The notes under the pieces were generated by a model. The model was given only the letters and a program-made list of their open reading frames with translations, had not been told where the DNA came from and made no database searches. From Solobacterium sp. (lineage in GTDB: Bacteria > Bacillota_I > Bacilli_A > Erysipelotrichales > Erysipelotrichaceae), in contig JAFWFE010000020.1 in NCBI GenBank assembly GCA_017512555.1, positions 1 to 47,359 on the forward strand: a stretch of 47,359 nucleotides of DNA. The letters run 5' to 3'. The translations under genes were made by a program, and so were the position numbers. Shown piece after piece: positions 25,157 through 32,813 of this stretch. The number at the start of each line of letters is the position of its first letter. The first letter of the stretch is position 1.

Positions 25157-25894
25157 ATGCACAGGTTTAGTATTAGCGCGTTGACCCTGAAGCTCATCGC
25201 TGTTATCACCATGCTGATTGATCATTTTGCGGCCTCAGGACTTCTGCGGAAGTACTTTCCTTTAGGATTCTTCGGCCTTGGTTACCGGAATACCTATTAC
25301 ATCTTCCGCTATATAGGCAGATTTGCCTTTCCTATCTATTGTTTCCTGCTTATCGAAGGTATACGTCATACCAGAGATTGGCGGAAATATGCCCTGCGGC
25401 TTTTTTTCTTCGCCCTTCTTTCTGAGATCCCCTTTGATATGGCATTCCGGCATACTTTCTTTGATTACGGTCACCAGAACGTATACTTTACTCTTCTATT
25501 GGGTTTACTGCCGGTAGTATACCTGCGGCATTCCAATCAGGAAAAACCGCTTCGTTATCTGTACTATACAGCCATGGTAGGCATCTCTGCCTGTCTTGCC
25601 CATTGGGTTTTCCACTGTGATTACAGGGCTGGAGGTATCGTACAGATTGGTATATTCGGTCTTCTCCTTGATACCACCACAGACCGGCTGCGTAACTTCC
25701 TGTGCGGCAGTGCCGGGATCCTTGCCTGCTGTCTCGTACTGCACAATACCATTGAAATCTATGCCTTACTCTCTCTGATTCCCATGAGTTACTATAACGG
25801 AAAAAAGGGCCCTACGGGAGAAGCCCTTAAATATACTTTCTATGCCATCTACCCTTTACATCTGCTGTTGTTTGGCTGGCTTATCATGCATTGA
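25157..25894 (+). CDS. TraX family membrane protein
   Basis: The 245-residue polytopic protein starts LTLKLIAVITMLIDHFAASGLL, the TraX-family opening, and has about seven hydrophobic segments with the PFDMAF motif typical of the family. TraX of F plasmid acetylates pilin; chromosomal Bacillota relatives are of unknown function and probably are membrane acyltransferases. AGGAG precedes the ATG. It is followed by its own terminator and lies 73 bases after citXG. No other conjugation gene is present. Confidence 0.85.
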   Translation: MHRFSISALTLKLIAVITMLIDHFAASGLLRKYFPLGFFGLGYRNTYYIFRYIGRFAFPIYCFLLIEGIRHTRDWRKYALRLFFFALLSEIPFDMAFRHTFFDYGHQNVYFTLLLGLLPVVYLRHSNQEKPLRYLYYTAMVGISACLAHWVFHCDYRAGGIVQIGIFGLLLDTTTDRLRNFLCGSAGILACCLVLHNTIEIYALLSLIPMSYYNGKKGPTGEALKYTFYAIYPLHLLLFGWLIMH

Positions 25895-25904
25895 TCATAC
25901 CTGG

Positions 25905-25926
25905 AGGGGTAAATACCCCTTTTCTT
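25905..25926 (+). terminator. Terminator of the TraX-like gene
   Basis: AGGGGT pairs with ACCCCT across AAAT, followed by TTTCTT, 11 bases after the stop codon. Confidence 0.65.
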
Positions 25927-25970
25927 GTATGTGTTGTATCTCTTCTCATACTGTCTCGGAAGCCTCCCGG
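25925..25970 (-). pseudogene. Vestigial 3' end of the GH10-like lipoprotein gene
   Basis: Read on the minus strand these bases encode EASETV, a stop, then EEIQHIQE. The intact gene at 27010-28161 ends EASEAVREEIQHLQE. The codons align without gaps, with an in-frame stop (TGA for AGA) and loss of the original stop. This is a decayed duplicate of the gene end. Confidence 0.65.
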
Positions 25971-26009
25971 AGGCAGCGCAGATCTGTTTGCGGCATCCTG
26001 GTTTCTGTC
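25964..26009 (+). pseudogene. Vestigial 3' end of citXG
   Basis: The bases encode PGGSADLFAASWF on the plus strand, against PGGSADLLAASWF at the citXG end. At DNA level about 45 positions are shared with 25018-25064 with only a few differences, more than needed by the protein sequence. It joins directly to the vestigial GH-like gene end. Confidence 0.65.
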
Positions 26010-26034
26010 TTCCGAAACTACTTGCGAATCATTC

Positions 26035-26925
26035 CTAAAGTTTCTTGTTCAGGAATCCCAGGACGATCTGATGTACCTCTTCCTGGAAGAATTCATTTGA
26101 ACCATGATCTGCCCCATGGATGACATAGTAAGAAATCTCTTTCTCCTGTTGAGTCATGGCGTTGTAATATAGCTCACTCTGTCCGATATTGACTGTACGG
26201 TCGCTGTCTCCGTGCATCACCAGAACCGGACAGGTTTTTACGTTGATACCGTTGATTCCGCCGGCTTTTTTCGCCAGTTCCGGTACATTGTCCGGTAAAT
26301 CTCCCAGTAATTCACACTCCGGGAAACTATGAGGATCGGCAGATCTACCTTGTCTGATACGTTCATCGATTCTCTTCAGGTTAAAGTGATAGACTTCCTC
26401 AAGATCCGCGATTCCATAGAAATCCACTGCGCATTTGACAATACTGTTTACTCCGGGATACTTATCCGTGTCAAACTGACCATCATTGTTAGCTGCCAGC
26501 AAGGTCAGATGACCTCCCGCAGAAGAGCCCATGATCCCGATACGTTCCGGATCGATTCCATACTTGTCCGCGTTTGTTTTCAAAAAGCGTACACCTGTTA
26601 GTACATCCTGGATCTGTGCCGGGAATACCGCCTCTTTCAGGATCCTGTATTCTACTGCCGCGACGATATATCCGTTTTCAGCCAGGTATAACAGTTCCGG
26701 AAGCATCTCCGCTGCCCGCTCTTTTCCGCCCCGCCAAGCGCCTCCGCATACCCAGACAACACAGGGCAGTTTCTTCTTGTCCGTACTGCGTATGCCGTAG
26801 GGAGTAAGTAATGATATATGCAGGTCACGGATCTCTCCGCCGGTGATTTCCTGACTGTCATAGACGATTCCCTGGGTAAGATAGATATGTTTATGCCGCA
26901 TCTCCGGCTGGATGATCTTTCTCAT
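26035..26925 (-). CDS. Alpha/beta hydrolase (BD-FAE/carboxylesterase-like)
   Basis: The 296-residue protein has an oxyanion-hole segment VWVCGGAWRGG, the nucleophile elbow GSSAGG and the late HGDSDRTV and HGADHGSN motifs that supply the aspartate and histidine of the triad. No signal peptide is seen, so it is cytoplasmic. Relatives cleave acetyl, feruloyl or other short acyl esters, often from carbohydrates. GGAGG precedes the ATG at 26925; a frame reaching 26949 is less likely. It lies downstream of the GH10-like lipoprotein gene but behind a strong hairpin. Confidence 0.85.
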   Translation of the reverse strand: MRKIIQPEMRHKHIYLTQGIVYDSQEITGGEIRDLHISLLTPYGIRSTDKKKLPCVVWVCGGAWRGGKERAAEMLPELLYLAENGYIVAAVEYRILKEAVFPAQIQDVLTGVRFLKTNADKYGIDPERIGIMGSSAGGHLTLLAANNDGQFDTDKYPGVNSIVKCAVDFYGIADLEEVYHFNLKRIDERIRQGRSADPHSFPECELLGDLPDNVPELAKKAGGINGINVKTCPVLVMHGDSDRTVNIGQSELYYNAMTQQEKEISYYVIHGADHGSNEFFQEEVHQIVLGFLNKKL

Positions 26926-26945
26926 CTGTGTACCTCCGCTCTTGA

Positions 26946-26985
26946 ACAAAATATAAAGGAATACAGCGGAAAACTGTATTCCTTT
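26946..26985 (-). terminator. Strong hairpin between the GH10-like and esterase genes
   Basis: A perfect 12-base-pair stem AAAGGAATACAG/CTGTATTCCTTT with a seven-base loop is followed by ATATTTTGT on the minus strand and CTTTTATC on the plus strand. It probably ends the GH10-like transcript. Confidence 0.75.
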
Positions 26986-27009
26986 CTTTTATCATTCATA
27001 AACAGGAAC

Positions 27010-28161
27010 TTATTCCTGTAAATGTTGTATCTCTTCTCTTACTGCTTCCGAAGCTTCCGGATCAAACAGCGAGTAATACCGGAAGAACGCATATCCCTTA
27101 CATCCCTGTTCCAGGGCATAGTCGATCTGACGTTTCAGGATATCGTGATTGTCCACCCACTCCTGTGCCGCATCTCCGGCATATCCGTCCGCCGCACCAG
27201 ACTTGTATGCCGCAAGACCTACGTACAATTCTGTGTCATGTTCACCGACGATACCGATCCACTCATCTGTCGTGGGCATATACGGACGTACAGGATTCTC
27301 AAAGCCCCAGTAGATCTGCGGGATCAGATAATCGACCAATCCTTCTTCCATCCAGTACGACACATCTGCGTAAATGCTGTCATAGTTATACTGGTTATTC
27401 CCGGATACGGAGATACCGAATCTTTTCTTCTTGGCTTTGACCGCGTCGTGGATCTCCCTGACCAGGGTGTTGATCTGTTTGCGACGGAAATCTTCCCGGG
27501 TGATCGGCTCATTGTAGTTTTCTTCTTCGTACAGGTATGCGTCAAAGTTACGCCCTGCCCCGTCCGGATAGAAATAGTCATCAAGGTGTATACCGTCCAC
27601 ATCATACTTCTCCAGGATCTCCCGAATATTGGATACGATGAGTTCCCTTACATCTTCGTAGGCAGGATTGAGGTAGTATCTTCCCCCGACATAGCGTATA
27701 CGTTCGTTGTTTTCCTTTACCCACTGTTTCAGGATAAATCCGTCATCCCAGTCCTCGGTTTCTTCTTCCAGAACAGATCGTAAGGGGTTGATCCAGGCTT
27801 CTACCTGGATATTCTGTTCGTGTGCTCTCTTGACGAATATCGCAAAGGAATCGTAGGACAGGTCTTCGTAGTCTTTGACTCGGGGATATACGGTACTTTC
27901 ATGGTAGGCATCGGTAAAGGCTGTCGCATGGAGGTAGATCGTATTTACACCGATACTCTTCACGTTGTCCAGAATCTGGTCCACCATTCCTTCAAAGCCT
28001 TTTTCATCTCTTCCCACGAGGGTCTCCTGATAATCCAGGAAGGAAAACCAGATTGCCCGGGTGATCCGTTCTTCCGGATCTTCTTTCTTCGTACATCCGG
28101 ACAAGAAAAGAACAACCGTGAGAAGACAGGCAAAGATTGTGCGTATATACCGGTTTTTCAT
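27010..28161 (-). CDS. Family-10-like glycosidase lipoprotein (GHL10/DUF187 type)
   Basis: The 383-residue precursor has a lipoprotein signal peptide with the lipobox LSGC (cysteine 23), then a TIM-barrel of the GHL10 group: RAIWFSFLDYQ at the start, VNTIYLHATAFTDA, VEAWINPLR and the active-site strand DVDGIHLDDYFYP. Such surface proteins are thought to act on glycans or peptidoglycan; activity is mostly untested. The frame continues far upstream but only the ATG at 28161 gives a signal peptide. There is no Shine-Dalgarno; a -10-like TACAAT lies nine bases before the ATG, so the message may be leaderless. A decayed copy of the gene end lies at 25925-25970. Confidence 0.85.
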   Translation of the reverse strand: MKNRYIRTIFACLLTVVLFLSGCTKKEDPEERITRAIWFSFLDYQETLVGRDEKGFEGMVDQILDNVKSIGVNTIYLHATAFTDAYHESTVYPRVKDYEDLSYDSFAIFVKRAHEQNIQVEAWINPLRSVLEEETEDWDDGFILKQWVKENNERIRYVGGRYYLNPAYEDVRELIVSNIREILEKYDVDGIHLDDYFYPDGAGRNFDAYLYEEENYNEPITREDFRRKQINTLVREIHDAVKAKKKRFGISVSGNNQYNYDSIYADVSYWMEEGLVDYLIPQIYWGFENPVRPYMPTTDEWIGIVGEHDTELYVGLAAYKSGAADGYAGDAAQEWVDNHDILKRQIDYALEQGCKGYAFFRYYSLFDPEASEAVREEIQHLQE

Positions 28162-28170
28162 CTTGTATCT

Positions 28171-28176
28171 ATTGTA
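28171..28176 (-). promoter_or_regulatory. -10 of the GH10-like lipoprotein gene
   Basis: TACAAT on the minus strand ends nine bases before the ATG at 28161, implying a leader of only two or three bases. Confidence 0.45.
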
Positions 28177-28212
28177 TCGAGTTTCCCGGCAGAAGAAAAT
28201 CCATCTTTTCGC

Positions 28213-28218
28213 TATAAT
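28213..28218 (+). promoter_or_regulatory. -10 of the acyltransferase gene
   Basis: A perfect TATAAT ends six bases before the ATG at 28225, so the transcript would start at or next to the start codon. The -35 is not evident. Confidence 0.5.
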
Positions 28219-28224
28219 AGTGAT

Positions 28225-29262
28225 ATGAAACAGCGGGAAGCGAATTATGACTTGTTGAGAATTCTGGCGTGTGCCGGGGTAGTGCTCGTCCATGTCAGCG
28301 CGATTTTTGCGGAAACGTTTATCTGGGATCTTGCGGAAGGCCTGCCGGGGAATCATCCGTTCTATACGCTGATGTACAACTCTGTGGGACGTTTTGCGGT
28401 GCCGGTGTTTTTGATGTTGACGGGGGCGTTTGTGCTGGGTGACACAAGAACGGCAGAGTACCGCTCATTCTACAGGAATTCACCGAAGAAGATCGGGATT
28501 CCGTATCTGATCATCGTACTGGTGTCTTGTCTGTACAATGCCTGGATCTCGTATCGTGTGGATTATACCGGAATGGCCGGAGTGATCAGACCTTTGGTCA
28601 ATGGTGTACCCTTTTATCACCTTTGGTATATGAGTATTTTATTCATTATTTATCTGTTCCTGCCGTGGATCGAGCGTGTGCGGATGAAACTGTCTCCCCG
28701 TGGTTTTGCGGTTCTTTCCGCAGTGTGGCTGCTGGCAGGAAATGCCTGGCTGTATCTTGCGGAACCGGTGACCCAACACTGGAATCCATGGGAAGCATTA
28801 TGTTATACAGGCTATGTCCTGGTGGGTTATGTAGTCCGTTCAGCAGTGCGCAGGGATTCACGGGGCTGGCTACTTGTCCTGGCCGGGATCGTTCTTGAAC
28901 TGTGGCTGGGTTACCAGGTATACACAGGCATACGTCACGGTCTGGACAGAGAGCTCCTGGAACAGCGCTGGCTGCTGGCTTATACACCGGGAATCACGGT
29001 ATCTTCCTTGCTGGTTTTTTCGGGCTTCGGGATGGTCCGCATCAACGGGGATTTACGTAATCTCTCCATGTACAGTTATCCGGTCTTTTTGGTCCATGCC
29101 CTGCTGTTGGATCTGGTCCTGCGTCTTTCGCGGTACTATCTCGGGCAGCGCTGGCTGGCACACCTGGATTCCCGGATCTTCATCCCTTTCCTGACCTTGA
29201 TTATCCTCATCATTTCCCGGGTGATTTCCCCGTGTATGATGCGTCCGAAAACACACAAATAA
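28225..29262 (+). CDS. Membrane acyltransferase (acyltransferase 3 / OafA family)
   Basis: The 345-residue polytopic protein starts REANYDLLRILACAGVVLVHVSA, the family signature with the catalytic histidine in the first helix, and has about ten hydrophobic segments with the FYHLWYMSILF region typical of family 3. It probably transfers acetyl or another acyl group to a surface polysaccharide. The ATG at 28225 is chosen because the conserved start begins there; no ribosome binding site is present and a perfect -10 lies six bases ahead. It diverges from the GH10-like lipoprotein gene. Confidence 0.88.
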   Translation: MKQREANYDLLRILACAGVVLVHVSAIFAETFIWDLAEGLPGNHPFYTLMYNSVGRFAVPVFLMLTGAFVLGDTRTAEYRSFYRNSPKKIGIPYLIIVLVSCLYNAWISYRVDYTGMAGVIRPLVNGVPFYHLWYMSILFIIYLFLPWIERVRMKLSPRGFAVLSAVWLLAGNAWLYLAEPVTQHWNPWEALCYTGYVLVGYVVRSAVRRDSRGWLLVLAGIVLELWLGYQVYTGIRHGLDRELLEQRWLLAYTPGITVSSLLVFSGFGMVRINGDLRNLSMYSYPVFLVHALLLDLVLRLSRYYLGQRWLAHLDSRIFIPFLTLIILIISRVISPCMMRPKTHK

Positions 29263-29307
29263 ATGTAATTCTTTGTTATCATGAAAACAGAACAGGAGAC
29301 CATGTCT

Positions 29308-30945
29308 ATGTCAAACAACGAGCCGGTATACATCACAGGTCATCAGCACCCCGATACGGATTCTGTCGTTTCCGCAATTGCCTACGCGTTATTCAAGCGG
29401 GCGATGGGAATCAAGGCTGTACCCTGCTGTCTCGGCAAACTAAGCAACGAAACAAAATACCTGCTGGACCGCTTCGGATATGAGGAACCCATGCTTCTGA
29501 GCGATGCCAGAAAGACCCTGAAAGAAATCAGCTATGATGAACCTCTGTGTGTCACCGCAGACAAGACCATCATGGAGACGATCAACACCATGAAAGAAAC
29601 GAACCGCCCTGGATTTGCGGTCGTGGATGAAGAGAAACACCTGATCGGATTTATCTCCAAAAGTGACTTGATGGATATCGGACTTGGGGATACAGCCCAC
29701 GGTATTGATCTGTTACGGCAGACTTCCGCGAAGAATATTGCCAAGACAATCAGCGGACAGCTGATCTATGACGATCCTCAGATGCACATCAATGGTAAGG
29801 TATCCATTATTGCCCTGACTCAGAGCGGTCTGGAAAACTACGAGATCCATGACCGTATCGTGATCATGGGAGATGATCCGGAAGCCCAGATCAAGTTGAT
29901 CGAGAAAGGCGCGGGAATCCTGATCGTGGTATGGACGCAGGCGATCCGTGAGGACGTACTCGAGGCTGCCCGCGAACATCACTGCCCGGTAATCATCTCC
30001 GGACATGGTTCTATGAATACTTCAAGATACATCTACTTTGCGCCGGAAATCCGTCTGGTCATGACACAGAAACCGGTATTCTTCCGGGATACTGATTTAG
30101 CGGAAGAAGCCGGCAGGAAGATGTTGACGACACGGTTCCGCAATTATCCGATCCTGGACAGTGACGACCACCTGATCGGCTATGTCAGCCGGTATCACAT
30201 CATGAATTACCAGAACAAGAAGATCATTCTGGTGGACCACAACGAATTCTCCCAGTCCGTCAAAGCCGTAGAGAAAGCCCAGATCCTGGAGGTCGTCGAC
30301 CATCACCGGATCAATGACTTCGCCACCTCACAGCCGGTATCCTTCCGTAACGAGATCGTTGGTTCCACCGCTACGATCATTGCGACAATGTACAGGGAGA
30401 ACCAGATCCCCATCCCCCAGAAACTGGCCGGATTACTACTTGGGGCTGTCCTCTCCGACACGTTATTACTTCAGTCTCCGACCACAACACGCAAGGACAG
30501 GGAAACCGCGAATATCCTGGCTGCCCTGGCCGACCTGGATGTGGAGACCTTCGGCCGTGAGATGTTTGAGGCTACCGCTTCCAACATGAACCAGAGTATC
30601 CAGGAGATGATCGTCCAGGATATCAAGTACTTTGAGATCAGCGGATACCGTACCATGATCTCCCAGGCCATGGTTACTTCTACACACCAGCTTTGGGGCA
30701 AGGAACGGGATATCCAGAGAGAATTAAATAAACTGGTAGAGAAAAAAGAACTGGATCTGCTGGTTGCCGCATTTACCTCAGTCTCGGAAGATGGATCCGT
30801 GTTCTTCGCGGCAGGCGAACAGGCAGACAAGTGCTTTGAGGCCTTCCCGGGTATTGAGGATCATTTACACGTATTACAGAAAGGCATCTTGTCCCGCAAG
30901 AGCCAGATCTTGCCGGAAATCACCAGAGTACTGAATAATTCCTGA
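29308..30945 (+). CDS. ppaC: Manganese-dependent inorganic pyrophosphatase with CBS and DRTGG domains
   Basis: The 545-residue enzyme is a family II pyrophosphatase enlarged by a regulatory insert. Metal ligands sit in GHQHPDTDS (H12, D16, D18); then come a CBS motif (about 65-125), a DRTGG-like domain (DRIVIMGDDPEAQIKL and following), a second CBS motif, and the catalytic VDHHRINDF with GSTATII. CBS-pyrophosphatases are inhibited by AMP/ADP and activated by ATP or diadenosine polyphosphates. It hydrolyses PPi in the cytoplasm. The ATG at 29308 lies nine bases after AGGAG; an upstream ATG at 29281 would have no ribosome binding site. It heads a two-gene unit. Confidence 0.92.
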   Translation: MSNNEPVYITGHQHPDTDSVVSAIAYALFKRAMGIKAVPCCLGKLSNETKYLLDRFGYEEPMLLSDARKTLKEISYDEPLCVTADKTIMETINTMKETNRPGFAVVDEEKHLIGFISKSDLMDIGLGDTAHGIDLLRQTSAKNIAKTISGQLIYDDPQMHINGKVSIIALTQSGLENYEIHDRIVIMGDDPEAQIKLIEKGAGILIVVWTQAIREDVLEAAREHHCPVIISGHGSMNTSRYIYFAPEIRLVMTQKPVFFRDTDLAEEAGRKMLTTRFRNYPILDSDDHLIGYVSRYHIMNYQNKKIILVDHNEFSQSVKAVEKAQILEVVDHHRINDFATSQPVSFRNEIVGSTATIIATMYRENQIPIPQKLAGLLLGAVLSDTLLLQSPTTTRKDRETANILAALADLDVETFGREMFEATASNMNQSIQEMIVQDIKYFEISGYRTMISQAMVTSTHQLWGKERDIQRELNKLVEKKELDLLVAAFTSVSEDGSVFFAAGEQADKCFEAFPGIEDHLHVLQKGILSRKSQILPEITRVLNNS

Positions 30946-30961
30946 CTTTTAAGGAGATGAC

Positions 30962-31525
30962 ATGTTCGAAACGATCAGTAAGAAAAGAGCCGAAAAGATT
31001 CTGAAGGAATACGATTCCTGGATTCATGCATTATCGGCGAAGTATCATATTCCCGCTGCCTTTATCCAGGCGATCCTGTACATGGAGATGACCCGGATCA
31101 ACCTGGTGGACTATGCGGCTGACTTTGCGGTATGGACCGGGGTATTCCCCAAGAAAGACAGTTCTACGGGATATGCGCAGATTTTCGGCTTTGTCGGACT
31201 GGATGCGGTGAACTTCGCGGCTGACCGGGGACTGACCAGCTATGCGGCATTACATATACCCAGCGATCACCGTCTAAACCGGCATGACCCCAAAGATGTA
31301 CGCCTGATGTGGAAATATCTGCACCATGACCGTAAGACAAACCTGGAAGTAGCGGTACTGAACATGTTAAGTGCTGCGGAAGAAATGACCGGACGGATCG
31401 ACTTTGACAGTTACAGTGAAGATGAACTGAAACATATCTTTACCAGGTATAACGCCAATACCGATAAGATCACAAAATACGGTGAAGATGCGTATCAGAA
31501 TTACCAAAGATTTCTAAATCAATGA
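30962..31525 (+). CDS. Lysozyme-like hypothetical protein
   Basis: I do not firmly recognise this 187-residue protein. The order KYHIPAAFIQAILYMEM, then DSSTGYAQIFG, resembles the glutamate and S/TGxxQI motifs of transglycosylase/lysozyme-like folds. It lacks a signal peptide or membrane segment, which argues against direct action on the wall unless secreted otherwise, as by phage-type export. It follows the pyrophosphatase by 16 bases with AAGGAG in front and is cotranscribed. Confidence 0.65.
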   Translation: MFETISKKRAEKILKEYDSWIHALSAKYHIPAAFIQAILYMEMTRINLVDYAADFAVWTGVFPKKDSSTGYAQIFGFVGLDAVNFAADRGLTSYAALHIPSDHRLNRHDPKDVRLMWKYLHHDRKTNLEVAVLNMLSAAEEMTGRIDFDSYSEDELKHIFTRYNANTDKITKYGEDAYQNYQRFLNQ

Positions 31526-31538
31526 TAATCACATGATA

Positions 31539-31574
31539 AGACCGTTCCAAGAAGAACGGTCTATTGTATGTTTT
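31539..31574 (+). terminator. Terminator of the ppaC unit
   Basis: AGACCGTTC pairs perfectly with GAACGGTCT across six bases, with a T-rich tail. It may work in both directions between the convergent units. Confidence 0.65.
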
Positions 31575-31599
31575 ATGATGTGTGCAATATTCTTGTTTT

Positions 31600-32790
31600 C
31601 TATCGTCTGTATGACAGTATTTCAGATCTTCCGTGGTTATATACGAAATCTCGGCAATGTTCGCTAAGAGCTCTCACCGCTGACTGGTAAAGACTATAGA
31701 ATGAAGTGCCATCATGCCAAGGATCACTTGTGATGGGATTAAAGGAATATGCGCCATTCATCTCGCTGAATACAGGCAATTTCCGTACAAAACAGTACGG
31801 CGCTTCAGTATCACGGTTCTTGAAACTCGTAAAGACGTGCAGGCTTGTTTCAGCAAAATCATTCAGTGTACGGATAAACGTTCTAAGCGCATCAATCAAT
31901 GTCAGCGTAGTCGGTGACTTGAGCTCACCGTAGACCGCATTGATGTCAGCCAATAGCTTTGTGCACTCTTCCATCGCTTTTTTTGTGTCATCCTCAATGC
32001 CTTCCAGTGTTGATACCTCTCTGGTATGCTTATCGATGACATTTACTTTCGCAAGTATGTCCGGTTTGACACTGAAAGTACCGTCGGAACGTGATAAAAA
32101 GCTGACAGGTGATTTAAACGCCTGTACAATGCTTTGATAATCTGCTAATCTGGCTTGATGGTAACCTTTGACCAGTTCATCCATCGAGACTTTGCCAGAC
32201 TTGTCTTGATAGTATCTCTGAGAACGGTAAGCATTCCGTTCCAATCCGTCCCAACTCATGCGCAGCAACTGATTTACTTCCTGCATATCGTTATTGATTT
32301 TGAGATACAAGTCTTCATTAAAATCTGCATCATAGAAATTCATCGTAACACGCTGGAATTTAAAGCCACCTTTGAGCGGAAACAGCATCATCATCTTCTG
32401 CAATGCATTCAGAATACCAGACAACTTTGTTAAGTCTTTATAATACTGCAGTGCCGCATCAAAGTTTTTTTGCCGTTCCGGTGACATGCCGGGATACCAA
32501 CCCGGGCGCACACTTTCATGGCGCAATTCGGCCATGACTCCCTTGTTGGCATTCAGAAATGATTGGATCCAGCCCGCAGCACTCAGGTCATTGAACCAGA
32601 GATTCTCAAATTCCTGACTGGTCTTATCATAATCATTCTTATAAGCCATCTGTTCCACAAGCGCAGAAACGTTATTCAGCCGGGAGATCAGTCCGCCAAT
32701 CTCCCCTTTTATTATTCCTTCGTTGAGATTCTCCCAGGACTGCGGCTCAGCAGCCAGTTCTTCTCCTCCGGTGAAATCATATTCAGACAT
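31600..32790 (-). CDS. Unrecognised protein, second gene of a two-gene operon
   Basis: I do not recognise this 396-residue protein. It has no signal peptide or clear membrane helix. The N-terminal third is acidic and helical with many coiled-coil-like stretches; a positively charged tail ends the protein. It contains no nucleotide-binding or enzyme motif I can name. It lies 23 bases downstream of an equally unrecognised 428-residue protein and is surely cotranscribed with it. Its codon use looks more AT-rich than that of the neighbouring housekeeping genes, which may point to transfer. Confidence 0.75.
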   Translation of the reverse strand: MSEYDFTGGEELAAEPQSWENLNEGIIKGEIGGLISRLNNVSALVEQMAYKNDYDKTSQEFENLWFNDLSAAGWIQSFLNANKGVMAELRHESVRPGWYPGMSPERQKNFDAALQYYKDLTKLSGILNALQKMMMLFPLKGGFKFQRVTMNFYDADFNEDLYLKINNDMQEVNQLLRMSWDGLERNAYRSQRYYQDKSGKVSMDELVKGYHQARLADYQSIVQAFKSPVSFLSRSDGTFSVKPDILAKVNVIDKHTREVSTLEGIEDDTKKAMEECTKLLADINAVYGELKSPTTLTLIDALRTFIRTLNDFAETSLHVFTSFKNRDTEAPYCFVRKLPVFSEMNGAYSFNPITSDPWHDGTSFYSLYQSAVRALSEHCRDFVYNHGRSEILSYRR

Positions 32791-32813
32791 CGCATTATCC
32801 TCCGGTTTATTGA

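Noticed and set aside
27022..27783. Plus-strand frame of 253 codons inside the GH10-like gene
   Set aside because: It is an antisense shadow; the minus-strand gene has a signal peptide and family motifs.
27820..28224. Upstream extension of the acyltransferase frame to 27820
   Set aside because: It would be antisense to the GH10-like lipoprotein gene and add a non-conserved 135 residues; the family starts at the ATG at 28225.
28162..28356. Upstream extension of the GH10-like lipoprotein
   Set aside because: The extra residues would hide the signal peptide and lipobox and overlap the divergent gene start.
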